The notes: generated by a model from the letters alone, not told the origin. A stretch of DNA of 64,000 nucleotides from Bacillota bacterium (GCA_023426125.1 JAFABI010000113.1:116908-180907); one strand, 5' to 3'; positions 8,623 to 17,252 are shown, numbered from the stretch's first letter. Program-made: numbers and translations.

Positions 8623-9560
8623 TGTTTATGCCGGAAAACATATTTTATTGGGTTTTGAATATGAGCATCCTCGGAAGCATCGCCGGGATTCTTATTCTTT
8701 GTCTCGGGAAAATAAAAAGGATCCCGGCCTTTGCCATCTATGCCTTGTGGGGTGTAGTTCTGCTTCGACTGCTTATCCCCTTTGGCCTTGAAAACAAATA
8801 TAGCTTATTGAACCTATTATCCGGCTTTGCTGTAAAAACAGTAAAACTGCCGCCCGGGAACGAATTTCCGCAGCTCTCACTGACAAATTTCGCAAGGGCG
8901 GTGGATAGCTATTTTCCCATCGTCTATAAGACCGAATTGCTTGCAAAGGTTTTTAAAGCGGCGGCGGCAGTATGGTTTGCGATAGGTGCTGCTTCCGTGA
9001 TTGCCGTCGTCGTCGTTTATCTTTTTGCAAAAGCGGAAATCAAAACTTCCATCGTAATCAAAGACAACCTCTATATCAATGACAGGATTCGTACGCCAAT
9101 GGTCTATGGGGTTTTGCATCCAAAAATCATTTTGCCCGCCGGTCTTGACCTTACTACGAATACTCTGGAGTACATCCTTTCCCACGAAAAAGTACATATC
9201 CGGCGGAAGGACAATCTTTTTAAAGGGATTGCGATTTTAACGGCATGCATCCATTGGTTCAATCCGCTCGTCTGGCTGTTTTTAAAGCATTTTTTCAACG
9301 CGATGGAGCTGGCGTGCGATGCAAAGCTTCTGAAAAATTATTCCGATACGCAGAAAAAGGAATATGCATTGGCGCTGCTTGATTGTGCCGAAAAACAAAG
9401 CAGCTTGCTTTTTCCGGCTTTTGGAGGCACCAAAATCAAAAGGAGAATTGAAGATATTCTATCTTATAAAAAGCTGACCGTTTTCTCTTGCATATGCTTT
9501 ACCGCTTTACTTGTTTCCGTTGCCGTCTTTCTGCTGACAAATGCACCGTCTGCCATATAA
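8622..9560 (+). CDS. M56 (BlaR1-type) membrane metallopeptidase without C-terminal sensor domain
   Basis: About 312 aa. Membrane segments lie near residues 5-25, 33-50, 105-130 and at the C-terminus (about 285-308). The zinc motif HEKVH at about residue 188 is an HExxH, and ELACDAKLL about 40 residues later supplies the third ligand glutamate as in BlaR1/MecR1. The protein ends shortly after the last membrane helix, so the extracellular penicillin-binding sensor of BlaR1 is absent; how it senses a signal is unknown. The start is ambiguous: GTG 8619, ATG 8622 (TGATG overlap) or ATG 8628, the last having AAGGTGA at the best spacing. Confidence 0.85.
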   Translation: MFMPENIFYWVLNMSILGSIAGILILCLGKIKRIPAFAIYALWGVVLLRLLIPFGLENKYSLLNLLSGFAVKTVKLPPGNEFPQLSLTNFARAVDSYFPIVYKTELLAKVFKAAAAVWFAIGAASVIAVVVVYLFAKAEIKTSIVIKDNLYINDRIRTPMVYGVLHPKIILPAGLDLTTNTLEYILSHEKVHIRRKDNLFKGIAILTACIHWFNPLVWLFLKHFFNAMELACDAKLLKNYSDTQKKEYALALLDCAEKQSSLLFPAFGGTKIKRRIEDILSYKKLTVFSCICFTALLVSVAVFLLTNAPSAI

Positions 9561-9679
9561 TTTCAGGAAGTTTGCCGTGGAAAAAACCTATCGGAAATTT
9601 TACACCCTATCTTTGCCGGGATTGCCGGTTTACTCCATCTAACCGTTAATCACCAGGCTTCCGGGCAGCACAGAGCGGC

Positions 9680-9870
9680 GTACCTGAGTACAGCTCCGCG
9701 TAAATAAGTTAGGAGTATGTCATCGCGAGGAGCTTGCGACGAAGCAATCTCAGCTTTTAGCCGGAATGATCATTAAGATTGCCGCGCTCACTTCGTTACG
9801 CTCGCAATGACAGACGGGTTTATGCTGACTTATCTGGTAACAAACTGAGCTGGAGCTGTACTGAGGATGG
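9680..9870. repeat. Composite palindromic intergenic repeat (CGAGGAGC...GCTCGCAATGAC type), copy 1
   Basis: The core at about 9720-9812 reads CATCGCGAGGAGCTTGCGAC GAAGCAATCT, then its inverse AGATTGCCGCGC...CGCTCGCAATGACA. It is flanked by outer inverted arms AGTACAGCTCC (near 9685) and GGAGCTGTACT (near 9855). This core is a widespread bacterial intergenic repeat. Another copy with different outer arms is at 29246-29376. No gene seen in 9561-10021. Confidence 0.6.
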
Positions 9871-9876
9871 AAAAGT

Positions 9877-9955
9877 GTAGGGGCACGTTATTAGCGCATC
9901 CACAGAATGCTATCTACGTCAAGCAGCTGCCCGGACGGCCAATGGCCACCCCTAC
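9877..9955. repeat. GTAGGGG...CCCCTAC intergenic repeat, copy 2
   Basis: Begins GTAGGGGCACG and ends CCACCCCTAC, inverted termini with a middle partly alike to the 7271-7391 copy. Lies just past the 3' end of the convergently oriented substrate-binding protein gene. Confidence 0.5.
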
Positions 9956-10021
9956 ACCGGATTCCTTTTCATATCAATAACATTAAAATCCCTATATTCC
10001 AAATTGAAGAATTGTACCCGT

Positions 10022-11173
10022 CTACTTCGCTTTTATCTGGGTTTTTGGGTCAATGGGCGCTTCAACCGTACCTTCAATTGTGTCCGGTATTCCTTCCAGG
10101 CGTATGAAGCTGTTTTTCGCCAGCTGCGCTGCATCCGTATCCTTTTTGATCAGACCCAGGTCCTTCATCTCCAGGATATTTCTCGTCAATGCTGTCTCAA
10201 CGCCGGAGACGGATGGCAGGTATTTAAAATTCTTTATAACCTGGCTGTCGATTTTCAAATCACCTACAAGCCACTCATTATCCAGCTGGATCTGCGCGGC
10301 CAGCTCTTCGTTCTGATCCACCCACGCGGAGGCATTCTGGATAGCTCTAACAATTTTAGTTACATCCTCAGACCGTTCTTCCAATATTTCATTGCGTACC
10401 CAGAGTGCGCAGCAATATTCGTCCTTTAGCAGATCGGAGGTTGCAGAGTTAAACAGTTCAACCCCGACTCCTTCATTGATCAGAATGGTCCCCTGGGGGT
10501 CGCCGATTGCTATGGCGTCCACAGCGCCTTCCCTTAACGCGACCGGAAGATCCTCCTTGTTATAGGTGACAAATTCCACTTCCATCTTCTCCGCGGTGGT
10601 ACCGATGCTTTCATTTGCCAGAGCTCTCTGGGTGACGATATGCGCCGACGATGCCAGCTTCTCTACACCGATTTTCTTGCCTTTCAAGCCTGTAAGTGAA
10701 GTGATTCCCGTCTTTGTACCAGCCAGTATCAGGATACAGCCGGTATGCACCCCCACGACGGTTTTTGCCTCCAGTCCGTTATCCAGCGGCGCAAGCATGG
10801 CTGCGATGAGGCCGAAGCTGATGTCCGCCTGTTTGGTGGTGAGCATTTCAATACCGGAGAGGCTGGAGGTCACATATTCATAATCCTTTCCTTCCACCAG
10901 GCCCTCCGCTTCCAGGAACTGCAGCTGCTTGGCAATATGAATAGGTATGCCGCACAAGCTGGCGCTGTACAGCACTTTGATGGGTTTTGCATCTCCCTGG
11001 CTGACGGTAGCGACCGTTGTAGCTGCCGTGGAGGATTCCTTCACCGTGGTGCCGGCCGCTGCTGTTGTTGTGGCATTGGTGCCGCTGGTGCTCCCGGCTC
11101 CGCAGGCTGACAGCGCCGCTGTCAGCAGAAGCAGCGCGCACAGGATACTGATTGGTCTTTTAAACTTTTTCAT
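10022..11173 (-). CDS. Substrate-binding lipoprotein, SsuA/TauA/NMT1-like
   Basis: 383 aa. Lipoprotein signal with LTAALSACGAG, Cys at about residue 24, then a Thr/Ala/Ser-rich linker (25-60) and an NMT1/SsuA-type periplasmic-binding fold. Recognisable features are PIKVLYSASLCGIPIHIAKQ at the start of the domain, the hinge region with TGITSLTGLKGKKIGV at about 155-170, and AVDAIAIGDPQG at about 220. These binders deliver aliphatic sulfonates, taurine, nitrate or thiamine precursors to SsuBC-type transporters. Encoded downstream of matching ATPase and permease genes but separated from them by 315 bp of palindromic DNA. Substrate is unknown; operon context with cysteine synthase favours an organosulfur compound (inference). 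Confidence 0.85.
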   Translation of the reverse strand: MKKFKRPISILCALLLLTAALSACGAGSTSGTNATTTAAAGTTVKESSTAATTVATVSQGDAKPIKVLYSASLCGIPIHIAKQLQFLEAEGLVEGKDYEYVTSSLSGIEMLTTKQADISFGLIAAMLAPLDNGLEAKTVVGVHTGCILILAGTKTGITSLTGLKGKKIGVEKLASSAHIVTQRALANESIGTTAEKMEVEFVTYNKEDLPVALREGAVDAIAIGDPQGTILINEGVGVELFNSATSDLLKDEYCCALWVRNEILEERSEDVTKIVRAIQNASAWVDQNEELAAQIQLDNEWLVGDLKIDSQVIKNFKYLPSVSGVETALTRNILEMKDLGLIKKDTDAAQLAKNSFIRLEGIPDTIEGTVEAPIDPKTQIKAK

Positions 11174-11203
11174 GATTTACCATCCTTTCAAATTTAGTGT
11201 AAC

Positions 11204-11275
11204 GCATATTCCGGGGCTGGTCGCAAGCTAAAGCTTGCTGCTCGCCTATGCAACCTAAGTGAATCCGGTGTATGC
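11204..11275. repeat. Palindromic element, GCGACCAGCC family, copy 2 (inverted)
   Basis: Outer arms GCATATTCCGG / CCGGTGTATGC enclose GGCTGGTCGC at 11215-11224 and AAGCTAAAGCTTGCTGCTCG. Positions 11215-11254 are the reverse complement of 6909-6950 with about one mismatch. Sits inside the operon between the ATPase and the binding-protein genes. Confidence 0.6.
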
Positions 11276-11318
11276 TTACGCAGGCGATGCCTGCGCGCCT
11301 CGCTTTGAGCGTGGCGTT

Positions 11319-11417
11319 TGAACAACGTCAGTGGCAAATTGATACTCACCACTTATACCACAGCCTTTCCAATCGGAAACCTGCCGCCTAAGAGGTGGGG
11401 ACTGATGACGTTGTTCA
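11319..11417. repeat. 99-bp stem-loop with 12-bp arms TGAACAACGTCA / TGACGTTGTTCA
   Basis: Perfect 12-bp inverted arms separated by about 75 bp. Together with the preceding palindrome it fills the 315-bp gap between the ATPase and binding-protein genes. No T-run typical of a terminator follows on the minus strand. Inserted element remnant or internal regulatory/processing structure. Confidence 0.45.
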
Positions 11418-11488
11418 ATAAAATGTAACCCAATAGTAAAATAAGGCTATATATCAAGCGTCACAGCGGACGTTTTGATTATTAAATA

Positions 11489-12334
11489 TTACAAATAATA
11501 TTCCGGCTGCTGCGTCTTGCCGGTAAAGTCCAGAATTTGCAGGATTCTCGAGCGCAGGCTCAGAAAGTCGGCGCTGTCTCTCTGCCTTCCGTAGGTTTCA
11601 TTCCGCCCGATGGTGACATCGATGATCCGCTCGATTTTCGCCGGGCGGGGAGTCATTACGACCACCCGGTCGCTTAAGTAAATCGCCTCGTCCACGTCAT
11701 GGGTCACCATGACCGTAGTCGTCCCCCGCTCCTTCCATATCCTCAGGATTTCATCCTGCATATTCATGCGGGTAAAGGCGTCCAGGGCACCCAGAGGCTC
11801 ATCCAGAAGCAGGACCTTCGGGTTGTTCACCAGCGCCCTTGCCAGACTGGCCCTCTGCGCCATTCCGCCCGACAGCTGGTGGGGAAAGGATTTTTCAAAG
11901 CCTTTAAGTCCCACCAGTTTTATAAACTCATCCACTTTGTTTTTTTCCTGCTTATAGGTGTGCCTGATCCTGAGCCCATAGGCAATGTTTTCGTAAATCG
12001 TCAGCCACGGAAACAGGGTGGGATCCTGGAATACCAGCCCCCGTTCATGGCCCGGGCCCTTGATGCTCACATCATCCAGCTTGATTTCCCCGGTGTTGGG
12101 TGAAATCAGTCCTGCCACCAGCCGCAAAAAAGTAGATTTTCCGCAGCCGGAGGGACCGATGAGGCATACAAACTCTCCTGCCCGGATCTTAAGATCCAGG
12201 TTCTTCAAGGCAACGGTTATCCCCCCGTCCAACCGTTCAAATTCCTTGCTGATATTCACCGCGGTTATGGCACCCGACCCCGGACTCTCTTGTTCCACTC
12301 CGTTATTTCTTTTCAACAAATCGGCAACTACCAT
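11489..12334 (-). CDS. ABC transporter ATPase, SsuB/TauB-type
   Basis: 281 aa. Walker A GPSGCGKST at about residue 60, Q-loop LVFQDPTLFPWL at about 100, signature LSGGMAQRASLARAL at about 155, Walker B VLLLDEPLGALD at about 178, and H-loop VTHDVDEAIYLSDRVVVM at about 212. The Q-loop and the phrase after the H-loop are typical of nitrate/sulfonate/taurine importers. It overlaps the permease gene upstream by 7 bp, which indicates translational coupling. It energises import through the membrane protein encoded just before it. Confidence 0.93.
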   Translation of the reverse strand: MVVADLLKRNNGVEQESPGSGAITAVNISKEFERLDGGITVALKNLDLKIRAGEFVCLIGPSGCGKSTFLRLVAGLISPNTGEIKLDDVSIKGPGHERGLVFQDPTLFPWLTIYENIAYGLRIRHTYKQEKNKVDEFIKLVGLKGFEKSFPHQLSGGMAQRASLARALVNNPKVLLLDEPLGALDAFTRMNMQDEILRIWKERGTTTVMVTHDVDEAIYLSDRVVVMTPRPAKIERIIDVTIGRNETYGRQRDSADFLSLRSRILQILDFTGKTQQPEYYL

Positions 12335-13332
12335 TTGATTACTCCCTTCTGCCAGCCCAGCAACCTGTCCCTTGCCTTGAATTGGATGGTGATGAACAGG
12401 TAACAGAAGACCGCAATGATCACCAGGCCCGCATACACATTAGCATAGGCGATCATCTCCCGCTGCCAGTTGATATACCAGCCGATCCCCGATTTTGACC
12501 CGATCATCTCCGCCGCCACCAGGGCAATAAAAGAACTGCAGGTGGCGTTGAAGAAGCCCAGGAACATGGAAGGCATGGCATCCGGGATGGCTATCCTGAA
12601 CAGGTTCTGCATATTTGTAGCTCCCAGGGTGGAGGAAACTTCAAAATAGGATTGCTTCACGCTGAGGATGCCGGAACTGGTAAGGATGGTGAGCTGGAAC
12701 CATGCGCCAAAGGCGATGAGGAACGCCGCCGCCCACCGTGGGGTGGGAAATGCGATCAGGGCCAGGGGAATCCAGGTAGAAGACGGGATAGGCCCCAGGA
12801 TGCGGATAATGGGATTGATCCAATAGCTGCATTTTTTGCTCCAGCCAACCATGATGCCTGTAACCACCCCGATAACAGTGCCGGCAGCCAAGCCTTCCAC
12901 CAGAAGACTGAAGGAGCTTCCCAGGCATTTCAGCAGGAATTGATAGTCCGTTATGAAAACATTCAGGACACGGTTTATGCTGGGGAAATAAAGCTGGGGC
13001 AGCAATAACAGTTTTACCGTTACTAGGTTCAACAGATTAAAGAATACAAAGACTCCTCCCAGAAACCACGACTGGCGGGCGAATTTCTTCCTTAGCCTTT
13101 CATCATATAAAGCTACCAGAAACAGGACAACCAATGCGACCAGCCCCACGGTCAAAACGCTGCGGAAATTGGTCAGGTCTCTGTATTTTGCATCCTGATG
13201 GTTGGGAACGGCTATATCGACAATCAACGTCGCCGCTATGGCAACAATGGGAACGAGGGTGCGGTAATCGAAATGAAATTTCAACGGGGCCTTTTCTTTT
13301 TTGGCACTTTTAACAGCTATCTCTTCAGCCAT
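12328..13332 (-). CDS. ABC transporter permease, SsuC/TauC-type, with extended N-terminal membrane region
   Basis: 334 aa. Members of the family are usually 250-280 aa. The extra N-terminus (about 1-110) carries additional hydrophobic segments (LVPIVAIAATLIVDIAV, LTVGLVALVVLFLVALY, WFLGGVFVFFNLLNLVTV). The core domain has GLAAGTVIGVVTGIMVGWS at about 150 and the ATPase-contact loop YFEVSSTLGATNMQNLFRIA at about 230. AAAGGAG precedes the ATG. Works with the overlapping ATPase gene. Substrate not readable. Confidence 0.88.
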   Translation of the reverse strand: MAEEIAVKSAKKEKAPLKFHFDYRTLVPIVAIAATLIVDIAVPNHQDAKYRDLTNFRSVLTVGLVALVVLFLVALYDERLRKKFARQSWFLGGVFVFFNLLNLVTVKLLLLPQLYFPSINRVLNVFITDYQFLLKCLGSSFSLLVEGLAAGTVIGVVTGIMVGWSKKCSYWINPIIRILGPIPSSTWIPLALIAFPTPRWAAAFLIAFGAWFQLTILTSSGILSVKQSYFEVSSTLGATNMQNLFRIAIPDAMPSMFLGFFNATCSSFIALVAAEMIGSKSGIGWYINWQREMIAYANVYAGLVIIAVFCYLFITIQFKARDRLLGWQKGVIKW

Positions 13333-13368
13333 ACTTTGCTCCTTTCCGGTTTTTCCATCGTCCTCCGG

Positions 13369-14334
13369 TCAATACCAGAATCTGCTTTTTTCATCGATTA
13401 CCTTGTTGAAAAGATCAGTGGACAGGTAACGCTCTCCGGTATCCGGCAGAACCGCAACGACGGTTTTCCCGCGGTTTTCCGGCCGGTTTGCCACCTTTGC
13501 CGCTGCAAAAGCCGCCGCGCCTGAAGAAATGCCCACCAGAAGCCCCTCTTCCCTCGCCAGCACCCTGGAGGTTTCGATAGCCTCCTCATTCCACACCCGG
13601 TAGATTTCATCAACTACTTCCAGATCCAATACCTTTGGTACAAAGCCCGCTCCAATACCCTGAATCTGATGGGGTCCCGGGTTTCCGCCCGACAATACCG
13701 GAGATGCGGCCGGTTCTACCGCCACCACCTTTACGCCGGGCTTCCGTTCTTTCAGATAGGCGCCAGCCCCGGTCACCGTGCCGCCCGTCCCGACGCCGGC
13801 TACCAAGATGTCCACTTCGCCTTTGGTCGCTTCCCATATCTCAGGGCCGGTGGTCTTCCTGTGAATCTCCGGATTTGCGGGGTTGTCGAATTGCTGGAGT
13901 ATAATTCCGCCCGGTATCTGAACGCTCAGCTCTTCCGCCTTGCGGATCGCCCCCTTCATCCCCAGCGCCCCCGGCGTCAATACCAGTTCCGCGCCCAGAG
14001 CGGTCAGAATGCTCCTCCGCTCCGCACTCATGGAGTCGGGCATGGTGATCACCAGCTTATACCCTCTGGCAGCTGCTACAAAAGCAAGCCCCACGCCGGT
14101 ATTTCCGCTGGACGGCTCAATGATGGTGGAATCATGGGTCAGAACTCCCCTCTCTTCCGCATCCTTGATCATGGAATAGGCGATCCTGTCTTTCACGCTT
14201 CCCAGTGGATTGAAATATTCCAGCTTCAACAGCAAATCCGATTCATTGATTTTGGCAAGCCTCTTGAAGGCAGTCGGCCTGAGTATCGGCGTATTGCCGA
14301 TCAATTCCGTCAGGTTATTTACTACAACGCTCAT
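13369..14334 (-). CDS. cysK: Cysteine synthase (O-acetylserine sulfhydrylase, CysK type)
   Basis: 321 aa from the ATG at 14334, chosen because GGAGGG lies 5 nt upstream (an in-frame ATG 18 bp further up lacks this). PLP enzyme of fold type II making L-cysteine from O-acetyl-L-serine and sulfide. The N-terminal motif ELIGNTPILRP, the PLP lysine in GSVKDRIAYSM (about residue 45), the substrate loop EPSSGNTGVGLAFVAA (about 70), the phosphate-binding GTGGTVTGAGAYLKE (about 180) and SSGAAAFAA near the end are all present. It stands 22 bp after the nitrogenase-like subunit gene and 36 bp before the permease gene, so sulfur released by the upstream enzyme could be fixed immediately (inference). Confidence 0.93.
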   Translation of the reverse strand: MSVVVNNLTELIGNTPILRPTAFKRLAKINESDLLLKLEYFNPLGSVKDRIAYSMIKDAEERGVLTHDSTIIEPSSGNTGVGLAFVAAARGYKLVITMPDSMSAERRSILTALGAELVLTPGALGMKGAIRKAEELSVQIPGGIILQQFDNPANPEIHRKTTGPEIWEATKGEVDILVAGVGTGGTVTGAGAYLKERKPGVKVVAVEPAASPVLSGGNPGPHQIQGIGAGFVPKVLDLEVVDEIYRVWNEEAIETSRVLAREEGLLVGISSGAAAFAAAKVANRPENRGKTVVAVLPDTGERYLSTDLFNKVIDEKSRFWY

Positions 14335-14356
14335 ATGATCCCTCCATTCCATCGCT

Positions 14357-15889
14357 TTAATAGACTTCGCTCTCTTTTATGTTATCCCGCGGATTCTCCG
14401 CAAACCAGGCTTCGCTTAACGGGAGTCTGACATTGGCGGATATGTTCCTGACGAAATTGGTGTTCTTCAATACTTTCACCGCTTTCCTGGCCAGTTCGAA
14501 AGCACCGGAATACCCCATATGATTCAATGTCTGTCCGAACAGGGGGAAATTCGGTATCCCCAATTTACTCACCCAGCCGTTGGCATTGGAATGCCCGATA
14601 TACAAATCGGGTTTAAGGCGTTTCAGCAGGTTCAGCTCCTCGGCCGGCTGGCCTGCGCCTACTTCCACCAGCAATTCGGGATCGCCCATGTCATCCAGGA
14701 TGTCTTCCACAAAACGGTCGACGTTGTGAGCCTTGACGCCCAGCAGTTTCATCCCCAGGGAGGCGAAAAACTCTGCGGTGGTGAGGATTCTTGTCTCCCC
14801 GCCCCCGACAAATATGCTTTTCCCTGCCAATTCCTTGCGCAAAGGCTCCAGGGCTTCCTTCAACTGCTGGTTTTCAAACCGTATCAGCTTCTCCGCTTCC
14901 TCTTCCAGATGGAACCGTTCTGCAATCAGCCGGATCCATTGGTTGGTGTTGCGGATCCCGATGGGCAGGGTGTCAATCAGATATTCCGTCCCGAAGCGCT
15001 CCTTCAAATGTCCCAGCAGGTAATCGTCATGTGTGGCGCAGATACTGACGTTCAAAGCGGCTTCACTGATCCGTGCCAGATCCGCCAGCGAAGCATGCAG
15101 GGGCAGGACGCGGGGAATCAGGCCCAGGGCCGCAACCAGCCTGGAAAGCTCCACTTCATCCCCATTGCTGTTGGAGCCGACGTTGAAGATATTCACCGTC
15201 CTGCTGATCCGGTACCGCTCCGACGCATCCCTTTCCTCCCCGGGGATTGCTCTTTCATACTGTTTGATCGGCTCCACCAGATGCCGTAAGACCCCGTGGT
15301 ATGCGGAATCATAGCCGGAAGCCACAAATTTGCTTTTAAAGCCTTCACAGTGCACCGGGACAATTTTTGCCGAAATGCGGCCCGACAATTCCGTCACCAG
15401 CGAATCGATATCATCTCCGATAATGCCGGGTACGCAGCCATTGGCTATGATAATGGCCTCCGGGTGGTATTCCTTTTCCGCATAAAGGATGGCGCTCCTG
15501 AGCTTTCCAAGCCCGCCCGACACCACGTCAATTTCATCCATATTGGTGTGGAGCCACACAAAATCTTCGTCTTTTTTTCCTTTGGAAGCCCTCATGGTCT
15601 TCCGCAGCCCGCCTGTGCCCACAAAGCTGGAACAGCATCCCAGCGGGGAATGAATGATCATCACCACATTGGTCAGGCTGCTGACGATGCCTACCGCCAG
15701 GATCAGCTGACATCCGGCGCTCTGGGAGAATTTCCTGTTTTGCATCTGCGCACACCCTGTCCGAAGACCGTCCTTTAATTTCCCGCAGGGTCCGCAGAAT
15801 GCTACGCATGCTCCGATCCTCTCTTCCCGGGTCGGAGGCGCGCTTGTAGTTGTAAATCCATAGGTTAAGGAATCTGCATATTTTGACAT
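14357..15889 (-). CDS. Nitrogenase-like component 1, alpha (NifD-like) subunit
   Basis: 510 aa. Belongs to the nitrogenase component 1 superfamily. Three cysteines match the P-cluster ligands of NifD: SAGCQL (about 57), HSPLGCCSSF (about 83) and ANGCVPGIIGDDI (about 155). SICATHDDYLLGHLKERFG at about 285 aligns with the NifD segment that holds the cofactor-ligating Cys275, so a cofactor thiolate may be kept; a counterpart of NifD His442 is not evident. An additional N-terminal stretch GACVAFCGPCGKLKDGLRTGC holds four further Cys. Not NifD proper. The best-fitting known group is the methylthio-alkane reductase-like (Mar) branch, given the sulfur genes beside it (inference). AAAGGAGGG precedes the ATG. 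28 bp after the partner subunit gene. Confidence 0.85.
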   Translation of the reverse strand: MSKYADSLTYGFTTTSAPPTREERIGACVAFCGPCGKLKDGLRTGCAQMQNRKFSQSAGCQLILAVGIVSSLTNVVMIIHSPLGCCSSFVGTGGLRKTMRASKGKKDEDFVWLHTNMDEIDVVSGGLGKLRSAILYAEKEYHPEAIIIANGCVPGIIGDDIDSLVTELSGRISAKIVPVHCEGFKSKFVASGYDSAYHGVLRHLVEPIKQYERAIPGEERDASERYRISRTVNIFNVGSNSNGDEVELSRLVAALGLIPRVLPLHASLADLARISEAALNVSICATHDDYLLGHLKERFGTEYLIDTLPIGIRNTNQWIRLIAERFHLEEEAEKLIRFENQQLKEALEPLRKELAGKSIFVGGGETRILTTAEFFASLGMKLLGVKAHNVDRFVEDILDDMGDPELLVEVGAGQPAEELNLLKRLKPDLYIGHSNANGWVSKLGIPNFPLFGQTLNHMGYSGAFELARKAVKVLKNTNFVRNISANVRLPLSEAWFAENPRDNIKESEVY

Positions 15890-15917
15890 TTTTCAACCCT
15901 CCTTTAATCCATTCGGT

Positions 15918-17252
15918 TTACCGGGCCGCCACCAGGGAAGAAATCAAATCCTCCACCAGGGATAATCCACCGCTGAACCCGGCATATTTTTTGTTAAGCA
16001 CCACCCTGTTACTGACCGGAAAAGCGACGGCCAGAAAACCTGCGCCCAGTTTTTCCGCCATGCTCCGTTCAATCCCTGTCCCGACTACAAAAGCCGGGGA
16101 CAAAGCATCATAGTATTTCTGATTCTTGTTGTAAGGCCAGCTTTTCCGGATATCCTTGAGGACATCGCCGGCATTGTGCCGGAAGAATACGGAGGGCTTT
16201 GTTTCGGAGGTGATGTCTTTGAATTTCCCATTGTATTCCTCCTGCTCCCCGGTATCGTCAATATCATTGATGGACACCAGATGCGGTACCCACCCCAGGT
16301 CGTTGGCAAGGAACCTGGTCAACGGAAAGGCATAGTAGCTGTCTGCCACCACAATGGCGTACCTCTGGTAATCCATGTCGGCGTAAATGTCCACAATCCG
16401 CTCCAGGAAGGAATAATACACTTTCCTTTCCACCGCCAGGACTAGTTCGACCAATTCCTCATCCACCTTCAGCAGCTTGCCGATCCTTCTCAGGAAAGCC
16501 TCCGTCCCCGTAGGCCCCACCGGGGCATCCTCCAGGATATACGGAGTCTGATGCAGGCTTTCAAATGTCTTTGCAGGAGATACTCCCGCCTGGGAGGAAA
16601 GGACCACATTCAGCGACGCCTTCCCGTAATTGCGGATAGACGCAATCCTCTCCCCTGTTCCGAAAAAGGTATTGGCTTTTACCCCGATCAGCCCCAGCAG
16701 CCTTTTGATCTCATCCAGGTTGCCCCGGTAAAACACATCATGCCCGGGCACTACCCCCAGAATATTCACTGTCTTTTCTTCTTTTTCCTCCGCCGGTTCG
16801 ACCACTTCGGTGATAATCGCGTTCAAAACCGCGTCATACCCTTTAAATGTGTTTCCCAGGAAGCCCGGGGTATTCGCGCCGATGACATTCCTGTCCCTGA
16901 ATCTGGCTGCCACTCCTACGGCGTCGTCCCCGATGATCTCCACCTGACATCCGGTGACTACGATATACAAGTCGGCCACCAGGACCCGCAGGGAATGCTC
17001 GATCTGTTCTTCCAGCCTCTTTTCTCCACCAAATACAATATTGTTTTCCGCAACATTGGAGGTGGGGATCATTGTTCCACCGCAGTATCCTGTTCCCCGA
17101 TAGCCTGCCGCCAGGTTGTAGGTGTTTGACAGGGATGCGGCGCATCCGCCTGCGGCGTGGACGATGGGAACCACGCCGGGGATGCCGGCAATGGTCGTCA
17201 ATGCCCCGCCCAGGGCACATGAAAATTTAGCGCGGTCAATAAAATCAGCCAA
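15918..17252 (-). CDS. Nitrogenase-like component 1, beta (NifK/NifE-like) subunit
   Basis: About 444 aa. Start set at TTG 17252 because GGAGG lies 7 nt upstream; the in-frame ATG at 17288 has no ribosome site. Three cysteines fit the beta-side P-cluster ligands: AKFSCALGG (about 10), HAAGGCAAS (about 36) and VVTGCQVEIIGDDA (about 100). ENNIVFGGEKRLEEQI is a superfamily hallmark. At the position of the NifD cofactor cysteine the sequence is VVLSSQAGVSP with no Cys, so this is the beta-like partner of the 510-aa subunit. First gene of the operon; downstream genes follow with gaps of 28, 22 and 36 bp. A reductase (NifH-like) partner is not encoded nearby. Confidence 0.83.
   Translation of the reverse strand: MADFIDRAKFSCALGGALTTIAGIPGVVPIVHAAGGCAASLSNTYNLAAGYRGTGYCGGTMIPTSNVAENNIVFGGEKRLEEQIEHSLRVLVADLYIVVTGCQVEIIGDDAVGVAARFRDRNVIGANTPGFLGNTFKGYDAVLNAIITEVVEPAEEKEEKTVNILGVVPGHDVFYRGNLDEIKRLLGLIGVKANTFFGTGERIASIRNYGKASLNVVLSSQAGVSPAKTFESLHQTPYILEDAPVGPTGTEAFLRRIGKLLKVDEELVELVLAVERKVYYSFLERIVDIYADMDYQRYAIVVADSYYAFPLTRFLANDLGWVPHLVSINDIDDTGEQEEYNGKFKDITSETKPSVFFRHNAGDVLKDIRKSWPYNKNQKYYDALSPAFVVGTGIERSMAEKLGAGFLAVAFPVSNRVVLNKKYAGFSGGLSLVEDLISSLVAAR

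Noticed and set aside
13669..14430. 253-codon plus-strand ORF opposite cysteine synthase
   Set aside because: It is antisense to a clear CysK gene, has no family pattern, and arises from GC-rich third positions.
14519..15289. 256-codon plus-strand ORF opposite the nitrogenase-like alpha subunit
   Set aside because: Shadow of the real gene: no ribosome site, no motif.
14357..17252. True molybdenum nitrogenase (nifDK)
   Set aside because: No nifH, nifENB or other nif genes; no clear His442 counterpart; low resemblance outside the cluster cysteines; neighbours are sulfur genes.
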